A DNA stretch of 64,000 nt from [Clostridium] saccharolyticum WM1 (GTDB lineage: Bacteria > Bacillota > Clostridia > Lachnospirales > Lachnospiraceae). The stretch lies in NCBI RefSeq assembly GCF_000144625.1, contig NC_014376.1, positions 4,178,501-4,242,500 of the forward strand, written 5' to 3'. Shown here one piece after another: positions 1 through 9,591 of the stretch. Made by a program: the position numbers and the translations under genes. The notes under the pieces are model-generated. The model was not told the DNA's origin and searched no databases. It was given only the letters and a program-made list of their open reading frames with translations. Numbering within the stretch: position 1 is the first letter of the stretch; each line of letters opens with the position of its first letter.

Positions 1-370
1 TCGTTACCTGATTGGGAATCATCATGATGAGAATAATAAACAGATAAACCGCGTTGCGCAGCCGGAATTCATAGGCATGGATGGCGTAGGCCGTCAGCGC
101 TGAAACATACACGGAAAGCACTGCAGAGCATCCGGCTATGAGAAGGCTGTTGGCAATTCCATAAACCACCGGAAGATTTTTATTATGTAGTACGTTATAT
201 AAATTTGTGCCAAAGGATTTGCCCGGAATAAAGGAAAATCCCTTGGAAATCTCCGGATGGGACCTGGAAGCATTTATGATCAGACAATAAAAGAAGAAGA
301 GGCATAAAAACGCCAGAAGCGAAAGAAGCACATATGCAGCGGTCTTCCTTATATTTATCAGCTTACCCAC
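1..370 (-). CDS. carbohydrate ABC transporter permease, MalG/MsmG type (3' part outside window)
   Basis: Second inner-membrane permease of a CUT1 sugar importer; only the N-terminal ~123 residues are in the window. The likely start is GTG at 370-368, overlapping the TAG stop of the upstream permease by one base (TAGTG), which implies translational coupling. The reading begins GKLINIRKTAAYVLLSLLAF and continues with one hydrophobic membrane segment, a periplasmic-loop region containing SFIPGKSFGTNLYNVL, and a second segment. The short N-terminus followed by a membrane helix and a 'N-Y/L-x-N-V' loop is typical of the MalG-side subunit. The EAA loop that contacts the ATPase lies beyond the window edge. 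The function is supported mainly by the permease and binding-protein genes directly upstream. Confidence 0.85.
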   Translation of the reverse strand, partial: MGKLINIRKTAAYVLLSLLAFLCLFFFYCLIINASRSHPEISKGFSFIPGKSFGTNLYNVLHNKNLPVVYGIANSLLIAGCSAVLSVYVSALTAYAIHAYEFRLRNAVYLFIILIMMIPNQVT

Positions 371-1305
371 TATGATTGCCCTCCTCTCTTTTTCCCGGCA
401 CCGGTAAGTACAAAGAACACCACCAGGCTGAGTGCTGCCGTAATGACGAAGAGTATTACCGATAAAGCACCTGCCATGCCGTAATTTTTGCTGTAAAGAT
501 GGTTGTTTAAAAACATAATCAACGTGGTACTGGTTCTGTCCGGACTTCCCTTAGCATTTGTCAGCACCTGGGGAACATCAAACATCTGCAGTCCACCGAT
601 CAGAGAGGTGATCAGGACATATATAAAAATAGGCTTAATGGTTGGCATGGTTACCTTTGTGAATATCTGCAAGGATTTTGCACCGTCAATGGAAGCCGCT
701 TCAAATAAGGATGCATCCACGCCGAGAATCGCTGCCATCAGAAGAATCGTAGTGTTTCCAAACCACATCATAAAGTTCATAAGCCCTACCAGGCCCCTGG
801 TCCCCCAGACGGTGGCCAGAAAACGGATGGGGTTATTTGAAACACCCAGCCTGATAAGCAGGTTGTTCATGGGGCCGTCATCAGAAAACAGAGCAAAAAA
901 AAGCATTGCAAAAGAAGCCGCCATGATGACATTGGGCAGGTAAATAATGGTTTTAAAGAAGGTGCTACCTTTTAACCTCATCCTGAAATCTGCAAACCAT
1001 ACTGCCAGGATCAGTGAAATGATGATCTGGGGAATAAACCCGATGATCCACAAAATCATCGTATTGCCCAGATACTTAAGCAAATCACTTTGAAATATAG
1101 ATACGTAATTTTCCAGTCCTACAAAGTTGGGACCGATCTGGGTTAATCCGGAACGATAATTTTCAAACAGGCTGTTATAAAAAGTATTTACCAGGGGAAT
1201 AAAGGAGAATATAAAATAGATGGCAAAAAACGGTATCAGAAAAATATATCCCCATTTCCCATAGCTGATTTTTTTTCTGGTCTTTGCCCTTTTTTCATTT
1301 ACCAT
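370..1305 (-). CDS. sugar ABC transporter permease, MalF/MsmF type
   Basis: Inner-membrane subunit of a CUT1 importer, 311 residues with about six membrane segments and the cytoplasmic EAA loop (EAASIDGAKSLQIFTKVTMP). I chose the ATG at 1305 (MVNEKRAKTRKK) rather than an in-frame ATG 51 bases upstream because a perfect AGGAGG sits 7 bases before it. It lies between the binding-protein gene (stop at 1359, 54 bases upstream) and the second permease, so the order is binding protein - MalF-like - MalG-like. No ATPase gene is present; such systems often share one MsmK-type ATPase encoded elsewhere. The adjacent cellobiose phosphorylase suggests beta-glucoside or cello-oligosaccharide as substrate (inference). 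Confidence 0.93.
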   Translation of the reverse strand: MVNEKRAKTRKKISYGKWGYIFLIPFFAIYFIFSFIPLVNTFYNSLFENYRSGLTQIGPNFVGLENYVSIFQSDLLKYLGNTMILWIIGFIPQIIISLILAVWFADFRMRLKGSTFFKTIIYLPNVIMAASFAMLFFALFSDDGPMNNLLIRLGVSNNPIRFLATVWGTRGLVGLMNFMMWFGNTTILLMAAILGVDASLFEAASIDGAKSLQIFTKVTMPTIKPIFIYVLITSLIGGLQMFDVPQVLTNAKGSPDRTSTTLIMFLNNHLYSKNYGMAGALSVILFVITAALSLVVFFVLTGAGKKRGGQS

Positions 1306-1358
1306 AGCAAAACCTCCTGTATTACGCAGGACGGGATCCCCCGTCCTGCCGCTCACAA

Positions 1359-2762
1359 CTATTCTGTCTTTAATTCCGGATACTTTTCAGTAATTGCAGT
1401 GTAAAAATTCTTGATTGCCGTGTCTTTGTCAACGGTACCGTTAAAGTAATCATGCATGGCGGTCTGGAATTCTTCATTCAGACCCTGATCATAAGGAGAA
1501 ATCTTGCTCATATCAATTTTTTCAGCCGCATCGCAGTACATCTGAAGAGGATTCTGCCCGCCAAGGAACGCTGACTTATAATCACTCTTTGCCAATTCTT
1601 CCATTACAGTCTTGTTATTGACAAAATCATTCTTTTCCTCCACGATCTTTTTCATCGTAGCATCATCACAGCAAATGGTTCTCATAATATCTGCAACGAT
1701 TTCCGGGTTATCAGTTCCGTTAGCTGCACAAAGCCAGGTTCCGCCCCAGTTATAGGACTCCGGACCAATGGTTGCTGCCCAGTCACCATAACAGCCATTT
1801 CCTACTTCCTGCTTTCCTCCATCCGCTTCTGCTGTTGCTAGGGAGTTTCCTGCCATAACGAAATCAACGCCCCATGCAGGCATGAAGTATCCAAAAACCT
1901 TGCCTTCCGGTCCCTGTCCGGCAGCCCATTCAGCCGCCCAAAGGATCGTCTTCTGGTTATACCCTTTATCCGTATAATTTTTAGTCTGCTCCACCCATTT
2001 TTCCATGTTCGGATCAATGACCACTTTATTTCCATCGACCCACGGAGCGGATACGTTATTGGAGAAGGTGCGATAGGAGTCATCAAAGCCGGATACCATA
2101 AAATAACCTTTTTCTTTCATCTTTTCTGCAGTTTTATCAAAGGAATCCCAATCATGGATCGCCTTCTGAACTTCTGCAGGATCGTCGGTTCCAAGGACAT
2201 CCTTTGCTATAGAACGGCGGTAAATATAAAGTCCCGGGCAGCCCTGCCAGGAAATCCCCTTCTGTGCGCCGTTCGAATCCTGGGCAATTTCCTTGGTATA
2301 GTTATATTGTTTGGACATATCCTGTTCTGTGATGCCGATCTCCTTTAAATCAAGGCTGCTGTCAGATTTTACATATTTTAAAATGTAATCTGCCTCTACC
2401 AGGAACATATCCACTTTATCATCTGCTTTTGCATCAGCCTGATTTAACAGAGCCTCATCCAGGGCATTCTGGTAGGCGTTGTTTTCACTGGGAGTGGTTA
2501 CAAAATTCACCGTATACCCGGCAGGCAGCTTGGAGGCATAATAATCCTCATATCTTGCCTTAAATTCATCATTCCAGACATAGATATTCACCACTTTCCC
2601 CTCGGCGCTGCCGGTCCCCTTTTCTGTTGCGGCTTCCTTGGCGGTGGTCTCCGGAGCTTCGCTTCCGCTCTGAGTGCTTTGAGTGCTCTTGGAACTGCAG
2701 CCTCCAATCAGCGATGCTGCCATAGCAGCACACAGCAATCCACTTACTACTTTCTTCCTCAT
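1359..2762 (-). CDS. extracellular solute-binding lipoprotein (CUT1 sugar ABC)
   Basis: Surface lipoprotein that captures the sugar for the two downstream permeases; 467 residues. The start at 2762 is preceded by GGAGAGGG at good spacing; a longer in-frame start at 2813 would overlap the regulator gene and has no ribosome site. The N-terminus is MRKKVV, a hydrophobic stretch and lipobox LIGGC, followed by a Ser/Thr/Glu-rich linker, then the family-1 binding fold (VVNIYVWNDEFKARYEDYY near residue 55). Cluster: LacI regulator immediately upstream on the same strand, permeases downstream. The ligand cannot be read from sequence; cello-oligosaccharide is inferred from the divergent GH94 gene. Confidence 0.92.
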   Translation of the reverse strand: MRKKVVSGLLCAAMAASLIGGCSSKSTQSTQSGSEAPETTAKEAATEKGTGSAEGKVVNIYVWNDEFKARYEDYYASKLPAGYTVNFVTTPSENNAYQNALDEALLNQADAKADDKVDMFLVEADYILKYVKSDSSLDLKEIGITEQDMSKQYNYTKEIAQDSNGAQKGISWQGCPGLYIYRRSIAKDVLGTDDPAEVQKAIHDWDSFDKTAEKMKEKGYFMVSGFDDSYRTFSNNVSAPWVDGNKVVIDPNMEKWVEQTKNYTDKGYNQKTILWAAEWAAGQGPEGKVFGYFMPAWGVDFVMAGNSLATAEADGGKQEVGNGCYGDWAATIGPESYNWGGTWLCAANGTDNPEIVADIMRTICCDDATMKKIVEEKNDFVNNKTVMEELAKSDYKSAFLGGQNPLQMYCDAAEKIDMSKISPYDQGLNEEFQTAMHDYFNGTVDKDTAIKNFYTAITEKYPELKTE

Positions 2763-2793
2763 ATTACCCTCTCCTTTTCTGATATGACTATCA

Positions 2794-3810
2794 TTAAATA
2801 TTAGCTTTTCCAACCGATTCTCCCTTCAACAGCTCTCCTTCTACAATGATCTGTTCCGTAAAAGTTGTCTTGGGTTTTTCGATGGTGCTTATTAATTTTT
2901 TAGCGGCCTGCATGCCAATGGCGGCCGTATCCTGGCGTATGGTGGTCAGTTTTGGGTTCAACAGCTGTGAGATCCGGCTGCCATCGTATCCGACAATGGA
3001 AATATCCTCCGGGACCCTTAAGTTCCTTGCCCGTATTTCATTTAACCCACCGATTAAGGCCGTATCATCCGGGTATAAAATACAGGTGGGAGGATCCTTT
3101 CTGTCCAGCAGTTCCCTGGTGTATGCCATGGCCTGGCTGACATCCAGATAATCTGCCTCCAATACATAACGGTCCGGAATATGCAGATCATTGCTCTCCA
3201 TAAACCGGTAATAGCTGGTCAGTCTTGCCTTTGTAACGGCAGTATTCATCTGTCCGTGGATATACGCGATCCTTCTGTGTCCATTTTCATAAACATATTC
3301 CATCAGGCTCTGGATTCCCTTAATGTTATCAGATAAAACCGAGGAACAGTTTTCGTGGATGTGATCAACGGTAACCACGGGAATGTCACCGGCCAAAAGG
3401 TCAATCACCTCCGGATTGTCAAAATTCACACAGGCGATTACCACGCCGTCCACATTTCGATATTTACAATGATCATAATAAGAGACTTTTTGTGTTCCTA
3501 TCTGACGATTAATAAACGTTATGTCATACCCCTGTTTCTCCGCTTCTACCTTAAAGCCTTCCAGTACGGCCGCAAAATACTCATGAGTCAAACCGCTGTT
3601 GGCCTCATCAACAAACAAAACACCGATGTTGTAGCTTCTGTTTGTCTTTAATGACCTTGCTGCAGCGTTGGGATAGTACCCCAGCTTTACTGCTGCCTTT
3701 TTGATCTTGTTTTTAGTACTCTCCCCGATGTCATTCTGATCATTCAGTGCTTTGCTTACTGTGGCAACGGATACTCCGCAGTGCTGTGCCAGTTCTTTCA
3801 TAGAAATCAT
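2794..3810 (-). CDS. LacI-family transcriptional regulator of the cellobiose locus
   Basis: DNA-binding repressor with an N-terminal LacI helix-turn-helix (MKELAQHCGVSVATVSKALN) and a C-terminal periplasmic-binding-like sugar-sensing domain, including the usual ends SIVGYDGSRISQLLNPKLTT and IRQDTAAIGMQAAKKLI. About 338 residues from ATG 3810, which has AAAGG nine bases upstream; ATGs at 3819 and 3801 are alternatives. It is co-directional with the binding protein (32 bases apart) and divergent from the cellobiose phosphorylase. A 14-bp sequence in its own leader (3827-3840) is repeated exactly in the leader of the phosphorylase gene (4034-4047), so it probably represses both arms and itself. 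Confidence 0.93.
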   Translation of the reverse strand: MISMKELAQHCGVSVATVSKALNDQNDIGESTKNKIKKAAVKLGYYPNAAARSLKTNRSYNIGVLFVDEANSGLTHEYFAAVLEGFKVEAEKQGYDITFINRQIGTQKVSYYDHCKYRNVDGVVIACVNFDNPEVIDLLAGDIPVVTVDHIHENCSSVLSDNIKGIQSLMEYVYENGHRRIAYIHGQMNTAVTKARLTSYYRFMESNDLHIPDRYVLEADYLDVSQAMAYTRELLDRKDPPTCILYPDDTALIGGLNEIRARNLRVPEDISIVGYDGSRISQLLNPKLTTIRQDTAAIGMQAAKKLISTIEKPKTTFTEQIIVEGELLKGESVGKANI

Positions 3811-3826
3811 ATGTCTCATCCTTTTA

Positions 3827-3840
3827 CTTAATCGTTTTCG
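3827..3840. promoter_or_regulatory. operator-like site, copy 1 (regulator leader)
   Basis: CTTAATCGTTTTCG, identical in 14 of 14 bases to the site at 4034-4047. It has the central CG and flanking T/A runs of LacI-family operators, with a weaker left half. It lies just upstream of the regulator start, as expected for autoregulation. A degenerate CcpA (cre) site is the alternative reading. Confidence 0.6.
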
Positions 3841-3979
3841 TAATTCTAATATACCCCTTTCTTCGGAATAAATCAATATTCTTTTGAATTTTTATCTAAT
3901 TATAATAATTATCCATATGAAATTTTGTACATTATTTACAACCGATAAACATGAGGCGTTTTATTTTTTGAAATATCTC

Positions 3980-4008
3980 TTGAATTATTAAAATGGATGG
4001 TATATTAT
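3980..4008 (+). promoter_or_regulatory. sigma-A-like promoter of cellobiose phosphorylase
   Basis: TTGAAT at 3980-3985 and TATTAT at 4003-4008 with a 17-base spacer. Predicted transcription start is near 4015, which puts the operator-like site at 4034-4047 inside the 5' leader, a normal position for roadblock repression. Confidence 0.5.
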
Positions 4009-4033
4009 GGCCCTATAACTCCCTTATTTTTTT

Positions 4034-4047
4034 CTTAATCGTTTTCG
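4034..4047. promoter_or_regulatory. operator-like site, copy 2 (GH94 leader)
   Basis: Second exact copy of CTTAATCGTTTTCG, same orientation as copy 1 and 207 bases away. Here it continues into GAAAAA, giving a TTTTCGAAAA palindrome at its right end. It sits between the predicted promoter and the GH94 start. Confidence 0.6.
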
Positions 4048-4119
4048 AAAAATGTTTTTTAGTAATTTGGCCATCAATCATGCCATGAGATGAGAGGATC
4101 AGAAAGGAGTTATTCAATT

Positions 4120-6549
4120 ATGAAATATGGATATTTTGATGACCAGGAAAAAGAATATGTGATTACAGTCCCAGATACTCCCCTGCCGTGGATCAATTAT
4201 CTGGGTACTGAGGATTTCTTTTCCCTGGTTTCCAACACCGGAGGCGGCTACAGCTTCTATAAAGATGCAAAGCTGTTAAGGCTGACACGGTACCGCTACA
4301 ACAACGTCCCTCTGGACAGCAACGGACACTATTATTATATCAATGAAAACGGCACCATCTGGAATCCTGGATGGCAGCCCACCCAGACAGCCCTGGATTT
4401 TTATGAATGCCGTCACGGACTTGGGGTCACTAAGTACAAAGGAATGAAGGACGGCTTATTTGCCGAAGTTACTGCTTTTGTTCCTTTGCATGACACCTGT
4501 GAGATTCATAAGGTGGTTTTAAAAAACGAAAGCAGGGAACCAAAAGATTTTACCCTGTTCTCCTATGTGGAATTCTGTTTATGGAATGCCGTGGATGACA
4601 TGACCAATTTTCAGCGAAATTTAAGCACCGGAGAGGTCGAGGTAGAGGGCTCTGTCATTTACCATAAAACAGAGTACAGAGAACGGCGCAACCATTACGC
4701 TTATTATTCTGTGAATGCAGACATTCAAGGCTTTGACACGGACAGAAACACATTTGTGGGAGTATACGGCTCCAACCAGCTGCCGTTTATGGTGAAAAAG
4801 AACACTTCCGGAGATTCCATGGCAAGCGGCTGGTCCCCCATCGCCTCCCACCGCCTGACCCTTCATTTGGAGCCAGGAGAAGAAACCGGATTTATTTTTG
4901 TATTGGGCTATGGGGAAAATCCCAGGGAAGAAAAGTGGACTGCTCCCAATGTCATCAACAAGAAATCCGCCAAGGCTGTATTGGCCAAATATCATACGAG
5001 CCAACAGGTTGACGAAGCCCTCGCTGCTTTAAAGCAATACTGGGAGCAGCTTCTCTCCAACTATTCCGTCACTATGGCCGATGAAAAAACAGCCCGCATG
5101 GTTAATACCTGGAACCAGTATCAGTGCATGGTAACCTTTAACATGTCCCGCTCCGCATCTTACTACGAGTCAGGCACCGGCCGGGGCATGGGCTTTCGGG
5201 ATTCCTGCCAGGATCTGCTTGGGTTCGTACATATGATTCCGGAACGGGCAAGAGAACGGATCATTGACATTGCTTCCACCCAGTTTGAAGACGGAAGCGC
5301 TTATCACCAGTACCAGCCTTTGACAAAAAAGGGAAATAGGGACATTGGAAGCGGCTTTAATGACGATCCATTATGGCTCATTGCCGGTGTATCGGCATAT
5401 ATCAGGGAAACCGGTGATTTAAGTCTTTTGGAGGAATCCGTACCATTTGATAACGATCCGGAGAAAAGCCAGCCCCTTATGGAGCATTTGAGGCGGTCCT
5501 TCCGCTTTACCAAAACCCACCTGGGGCCCCACGGTCTGCCTTTGATCGGGAGGGCTGACTGGAATGACTGTCTGAACTTAAACTGTTTTTCCACAGAACC
5601 CGGAGAATCCTTTCAAACCACCGGTCCTTCGGAAGGGCCTGTAGCGGAATCCGTCATGATTGCAGGCATGTATGTAAAATACGGAAAAGAATACGCCCAA
5701 TTATGCCGGCTGATGGGATTGACCGCCGAAGCAGACGAAGCAGAAGCATCCGTACAGGAGGTTTCCGATGCCGTGATACAATCCGGCTGGGATGGGGCCT
5801 GGTTTTTGCGTGCCTATGACGCATTGGGACAGAAGGTCGGATCCAGGGAATGCAGGGAAGGCCGAATATTCATAGAACCTCAGGGCTTTTGCATCATGGG
5901 AGGTATTGGTATCGAAGAGGGTTTTGCTGAAAAAGCGTTGGACAGCGTAAAGGAATTGCTGGATACGGATCATGGAATTGTCCTGCACCAGCCGGCATAC
6001 ACCAGGTATCAGGAAAACCTGGGGGAAATTTCCTCCTATCCTCCCGGCTATAAGGAAAACGCAGGGATTTTCTGCCACAACAATCCCTGGATCTCCATAT
6101 CAGAGACCATGCTCCGCAGGGGAAACCGTGCTTATGAAGTATACCGTCGCACTTGTCCGGCCCACAGGGAGGACAGCAGTGAAATCTACAAGGCAGAGCC
6201 TTATGTTTATGCACAGATGATTGCAGGAAAGGATGCACCTCATTTTGGAGAGGCCAAAAATAGCTGGCTGACAGGGACCGCCGCATGGTCGTTTGTATGT
6301 ATTTCCCAGTATATCTTGGGGATCCGCCCTGGTTTCAAGGGTTTAATCGTGGACCCCTGCCTGCCGGATTCCATCAGGGAATTCTCCGCAGTCCGGAAAT
6401 TCCGGGGAGCGGATTATTATATCCATGCAGATCATAGAAAACCGGACGGCAAGGTTTCCATAGTGGTGGATGGAACGCCTGTGGATGGAAAGGAAATCCC
6501 GTTTGCTGATGGGAAAAAGGAATATCACATTTCTCTGATCTGGGAATAA
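4120..6549 (+). CDS. cellobiose phosphorylase (GH94)
   Basis: Cytoplasmic phosphorolysis of cellobiose to alpha-glucose 1-phosphate and glucose, saving ATP. The 809-residue protein matches the clostridial cellobiose phosphorylase pattern along its whole length: an N-terminal beta-sandwich beginning [35 protein letters not shown], the helical linker, the (alpha/alpha)6 barrel with [18 protein letters not shown], and the catalytic-acid motif [12 protein letters not shown] (Asp of DWND), then [16 protein letters not shown] and [14 protein letters not shown] near the phosphate site. ATG 4120 has AGGAG nine bases upstream; an in-frame ATG at 4090 has none. Divergent from the LacI regulator and transporter, so imported cellobiose is probably cleaved here. 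Confidence 0.95.
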   Translation: MKYGYFDDQEKEYVITVPDTPLPWINYLGTEDFFSLVSNTGGGYSFYKDAKLLRLTRYRYNNVPLDSNGHYYYINENGTIWNPGWQPTQTALDFYECRHGLGVTKYKGMKDGLFAEVTAFVPLHDTCEIHKVVLKNESREPKDFTLFSYVEFCLWNAVDDMTNFQRNLSTGEVEVEGSVIYHKTEYRERRNHYAYYSVNADIQGFDTDRNTFVGVYGSNQLPFMVKKNTSGDSMASGWSPIASHRLTLHLEPGEETGFIFVLGYGENPREEKWTAPNVINKKSAKAVLAKYHTSQQVDEALAALKQYWEQLLSNYSVTMADEKTARMVNTWNQYQCMVTFNMSRSASYYESGTGRGMGFRDSCQDLLGFVHMIPERARERIIDIASTQFEDGSAYHQYQPLTKKGNRDIGSGFNDDPLWLIAGVSAYIRETGDLSLLEESVPFDNDPEKSQPLMEHLRRSFRFTKTHLGPHGLPLIGRADWNDCLNLNCFSTEPGESFQTTGPSEGPVAESVMIAGMYVKYGKEYAQLCRLMGLTAEADEAEASVQEVSDAVIQSGWDGAWFLRAYDALGQKVGSRECREGRIFIEPQGFCIMGGIGIEEGFAEKALDSVKELLDTDHGIVLHQPAYTRYQENLGEISSYPPGYKENAGIFCHNNPWISISETMLRRGNRAYEVYRRTCPAHREDSSEIYKAEPYVYAQMIAGKDAPHFGEAKNSWLTGTAAWSFVCISQYILGIRPGFKGLIVDPCLPDSIREFSAVRKFRGADYYIHADHRKPDGKVSIVVDGTPVDGKEIPFADGKKEYHISLIWE

Positions 6550-6618
6550 AGCGGCTGTCTATATGATCGTTTTAAGTTTTGGGATGACTCTATTGAATAA
6601 TTGATAAAATACCGAAAC

Positions 6619-6642
6619 ACAGCATTTATGCTGTCATATAAT
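6619..6642 (+). promoter_or_regulatory. palindrome abutting a TATAAT box upstream of the peroxiredoxin
   Basis: ACAGCATTTATGCTGT at 6619-6634 is an inverted repeat with 7-bp arms. It sits immediately upstream of TATAAT at 6637-6642, that is, in the promoter spacer for the gene starting at 6671. It could be an operator for a redox or metal repressor, or simply a small hairpin. No clear -35 box is seen. Confidence 0.35.
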
Positions 6643-6670
6643 ATCTTGAATTATCTCTCAAGGAACCGCA

Positions 6671-7315
6671 ATGAACGTTAGCATTGGTATGAAAGCCCCT
6701 GATTTTACTGCCATGACAACCTTTGGACCGCTAAAGCTGTCCGATTACAAAGGACAATGGGTGATTCTCTTTTCTCACCCTGGTGATTTTACGCCGGTAT
6801 GCACCACCGAATTTATAGCTTTTGCACAGGCAAACGATCACTTTGAAGCATTAAATACACAACTGATGGGTTTAAGCATAGACAGCAACCCCTCCCACCT
6901 GGCATGGGTAAATCAAATCCGTTTATTAACGGGCATTGAAATTCCGTTTCCGGTTATTGCAGACCGCATGGCTGAGGTTGCAAACCTTTACGGCATGATC
7001 GCTCCTGATGCCAATAAGCAGGAAACCGTCCGGAATGTTTTTTTCATTGACCCGAACCAGATTATTCGCGCTATCCTGATTTATCCATTATCCAACGGCA
7101 GAAATATCAATGAAATACTGCGTCTGTTAACCGCACTTCAAACAACCGATAAATGCAGCGTTGTAACTCCTGCCAACTGGGAACCCGGCAATCCGGCACT
7201 GGTACCTCCGCCAGGCACCTATGATCAGACCTTAGCCCGTATCAATGATCCGGAAACAGCGGGGTTAAATTGTGTGGATTGGTTCTGGTGTTATAAAAAT
7301 AAATCCTGTCAATGA
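6671..7315 (+). CDS. peroxiredoxin, 1-Cys (Prx6/AhpC-TSA) family
   Basis: Thiol peroxidase that reduces hydrogen peroxide and organic hydroperoxides in the cytoplasm. The 214-residue protein shows the thioredoxin-like start (KAPDFTAMTTFGPLKLSDYK), the peroxidatic motif SHPGDFTPVCTTEF with Cys near residue 46, and the Prx6-type C-terminal extension (NWEPGNPALVPPPGTYDQT). Additional cysteines in the tail (NCVDWFWCYKNKSCQ) could serve in resolution. AAGGAAC precedes the ATG. It stands alone between the cellobiose locus and the left end of the mobile element. A palindrome overlaps its likely promoter. Confidence 0.92.
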   Translation: MNVSIGMKAPDFTAMTTFGPLKLSDYKGQWVILFSHPGDFTPVCTTEFIAFAQANDHFEALNTQLMGLSIDSNPSHLAWVNQIRLLTGIEIPFPVIADRMAEVANLYGMIAPDANKQETVRNVFFIDPNQIIRAILIYPLSNGRNINEILRLLTALQTTDKCSVVTPANWEPGNPALVPPPGTYDQTLARINDPETAGLNCVDWFWCYKNKSCQ

Positions 7316-7474
7316 ATTCGTTACATTCCATTCCGCCTGCCGGCTGCAGCCTGAATGAAATTGCCACAATTTTTATTTTTGGAGTTCCATTCCTTTAAAA
7401 GAAAAAAGTCGGTTCAGGTTTTAACCACCGTGTTATAGGGAAAGATTTTTAATTCAATAGTTTTGTTGCATTTG

Positions 7475-7507
7475 GGCAGACAGCTTTCACCGAGCTGTCT
7501 GCCTTTT
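7475..7507 (+). terminator. Rho-independent terminator at the recombinase end of the mobile element
   Basis: GGCAGACAGCT at 7475-7485 pairs with AGCTGTCTGCC at 7493-7503 around a 7-base loop, followed by TTTT on the plus strand. It sits just beyond the recombinase stop codon, so it would insulate the recombinase from plus-strand read-through. Confidence 0.65.
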
Positions 7508-7514
7508 GCTATTC

Positions 7515-9161
7515 CTATGCCACGCCTAATTCCCTTTGCAGTGCCTGCGTATCAGCTAAATCCAGTAATCCAACATCACGATAGTAGATAGTCACCTGTT
7601 GAAACGCTGTTCTTGAGTATCGTTCTGACTTTTCACCAACCACAATCTTATCAATAAACAGGTGTAGAATTTCTGAAGTCAGCTCTGGAATTTCAGGATA
7701 CTGCTTGGCTTTAGCTATAAATAAATCTACATTGGCGATGCTGCTTTTGAGTTTTTCAAGCTCTTGTTCTTTCTCTGGGATAGCAACGGCTACTTCTTTT
7801 TGCTCGTCAAGGTAGTCTTGACTTAGGGCACGGAAGACTTCGTTTGGAATTTTGCCAAGCACATTATCTTCATATAGTCGTTTGAAAAGTGCCTTTAATT
7901 CTTCCTCACGATGCTTAAGCTTAACTACTTTTTGCTGCAAATTTGAAATATCACTTTGCACCTGTGCGGTATTTTTCTTGTTGAGATACTTTCCAAACAA
8001 GCTTTCATGTGTTCGAGCAAGGTGAGTGACACGCCTTAAATCGTCCAGCACAATTGCTTTAATAGCATCCTCTCTGATGTAGTGTGATGTACAAAAGTCT
8101 TTACCGTTTTTGTTGTAGGTTCTGCATTTGAAATTATTGTAATTCTCGCCTTTGGTGTGGGTGCGATAGAGGTCAAGCTTGTCCCCACAGTCCTGACAGT
8201 ATAACAGTCCTGAGAAAATGTTAGGGTTGTCCATAGGTGTTGGTCTGATTTTGCTTTCTCTTAGCTTTTGGATGATATCCCAAGTTTCTTTGTCCACAAG
8301 AGCTTCATGGGTATTTTCAAAACGCACTTGCTCATCTGTGGGACGCACCACACGCTTCTTGTTTTTATAGGACTTAGTGGTGTTCACAAGGCTGATAGTG
8401 TGTCCAAGATAGACCTCGTTTTCCAAAACTCGAATCACATTTTCAGAGTGCCACTTGTATGGCTGCTCCAAATTCAGCTTGGCATTCTTCTTCCCCTCTT
8501 TGCGATAATAGTAATGTGCTGGGGTGAGTATCTCACGCTTTTTTAGCTCTCGTGCAATCTGATTGGGACCTTTACCACCAACACAGAGAGAAAATATCAG
8601 CTTTACAACCTCGGCAGATTCTTCATCGCGAATAAGATGGCTCTTTGGATTTTCAGGGTCACGCATATAACCATAGGGTGGCTTGCCACCAAGCCAAGCA
8701 CCTGTTTCAGCTTTGGCACGCTTTGCTGCACGAATTTTTCGGCTACAGTCTTTTGCATAAAGCTCGTTAATTATATTTTTAAAAGGGGTAAAATCATCAT
8801 TGCCATACAGACTGTCAATGCCATCACCGATAGCGATAAACCTAACATCGTAGTTTGGAAATACGATTTCTGTGTATCTGCCTACCTCTAAATACTCACG
8901 ACCAAATCGGCTCATATCTTTTACGATTATGGTTTCGACCTGGCCATTTTCCACGAGCAACATTAGCTCCTTGAACGATGGTCTGTTAAAATTCGTACCC
9001 GAGAAACCGTCATCCGCCATGAATTTTAGATTTTCAAAACCATTTTCCTTTGCGTATTTTTCTAAAATCAACCTTTGGTTATTAATACTGTTGGACTCAC
9101 CTTGACTACCATCATCTTGACTTAGCCTTGCATATAAAATTGTGTACTTATCGTTTGCCAT
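7515..9161 (-). CDS. large serine recombinase, TnpX/TndX-like
   Basis: Excises and integrates the surrounding element. 548 residues from ATG 9161 (AAAGGAGC ribosome site). Order of domains: resolvase catalytic domain with YARLSQDD (nucleophile Ser near residue 14) and GFSGTNFNRPSFKEL; recombinase domain (GKPPYGYMRDP, VIRVLENEVYLGH); zinc-ribbon (CQDCGDKL ... CRTYNKNGKDFCTSH); a coiled-coil region (residues ~380-470); and a C-terminal DUF4368-type end (LFIDKIVVGEKSER). This is the Tn4451/Tn5397 type of large serine recombinase, which normally uses a GA dinucleotide core. It is the leftmost gene of the element, next to TnpW, which fits Tn4451-like organisation. Confidence 0.93.
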   Translation of the reverse strand: MANDKYTILYARLSQDDGSQGESNSINNQRLILEKYAKENGFENLKFMADDGFSGTNFNRPSFKELMLLVENGQVETIIVKDMSRFGREYLEVGRYTEIVFPNYDVRFIAIGDGIDSLYGNDDFTPFKNIINELYAKDCSRKIRAAKRAKAETGAWLGGKPPYGYMRDPENPKSHLIRDEESAEVVKLIFSLCVGGKGPNQIARELKKREILTPAHYYYRKEGKKNAKLNLEQPYKWHSENVIRVLENEVYLGHTISLVNTTKSYKNKKRVVRPTDEQVRFENTHEALVDKETWDIIQKLRESKIRPTPMDNPNIFSGLLYCQDCGDKLDLYRTHTKGENYNNFKCRTYNKNGKDFCTSHYIREDAIKAIVLDDLRRVTHLARTHESLFGKYLNKKNTAQVQSDISNLQQKVVKLKHREEELKALFKRLYEDNVLGKIPNEVFRALSQDYLDEQKEVAVAIPEKEQELEKLKSSIANVDLFIAKAKQYPEIPELTSEILHLFIDKIVVGEKSERYSRTAFQQVTIYYRDVGLLDLADTQALQRELGVA

Positions 9162-9264
9162 TTTTACGGCTCCTTTCTCTTGGCAAACTGAATACGATGT
9201 GTGCGGTAGAACCGCAACCACATCATACCCAAACGATTTGCCAAAGTCTACTGAATAACTGAAA

Positions 9265-9513
9265 CTATTCAGCTTTTTTCATTACATCCAAGTCAATCAG
9301 CTTAATGATTTTTTCTGTGGGTGTAGCTGTTGCAACCATTGGAAATACAGAAGTAACAAAGAAGGTTTGACCGTTTATCCTCATCTGTCGTTCGGTACGC
9401 ATACCGGCTTCGTCAAAATATACCCCCGCATCACGATAGACAGACATTATCCTTCCATCCTGCTGCCTTGTTAAAGGCATGGTTTCTCCATAAAATCCAG
9501 TATTTTTATTCAT
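9265..9513 (-). CDS. tnpW: transposon-encoded protein TnpW family
   Basis: Small 82-residue protein of unknown function found beside TnpX recombinases in clostridial mobilizable transposons. Sequence features: MPLTRQQDGRIMSVYRDAG near residue 12 and INGQTFFVTSVFPM in the middle, the conserved block typical of this family, with a charged C-terminus. GGAGG precedes the ATG at 9513 by six bases. It lies between the relaxase and the recombinase, all on the minus strand. The family name is recognised by sequence character and context; no biochemical role is established that I know of. Confidence 0.75.
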   Translation of the reverse strand: MNKNTGFYGETMPLTRQQDGRIMSVYRDAGVYFDEAGMRTERQMRINGQTFFVTSVFPMVATATPTEKIIKLIDLDVMKKAE

Positions 9514-9591
9514 TAAATTCCTCCATCATACGAAGTATCAAGGTTCTCGTAACCCATTCAAAATCTTTGACTTTGCAAATGGGTGAAGTTC

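Noticed and set aside
7316..7474. Left attachment site of the mobile element
   Set aside because: Only a 9-base similarity (ATTCCTTTA) to the 18250 region was seen, too short to define an end; the TnpX-type GA core cannot be located without an empty site.
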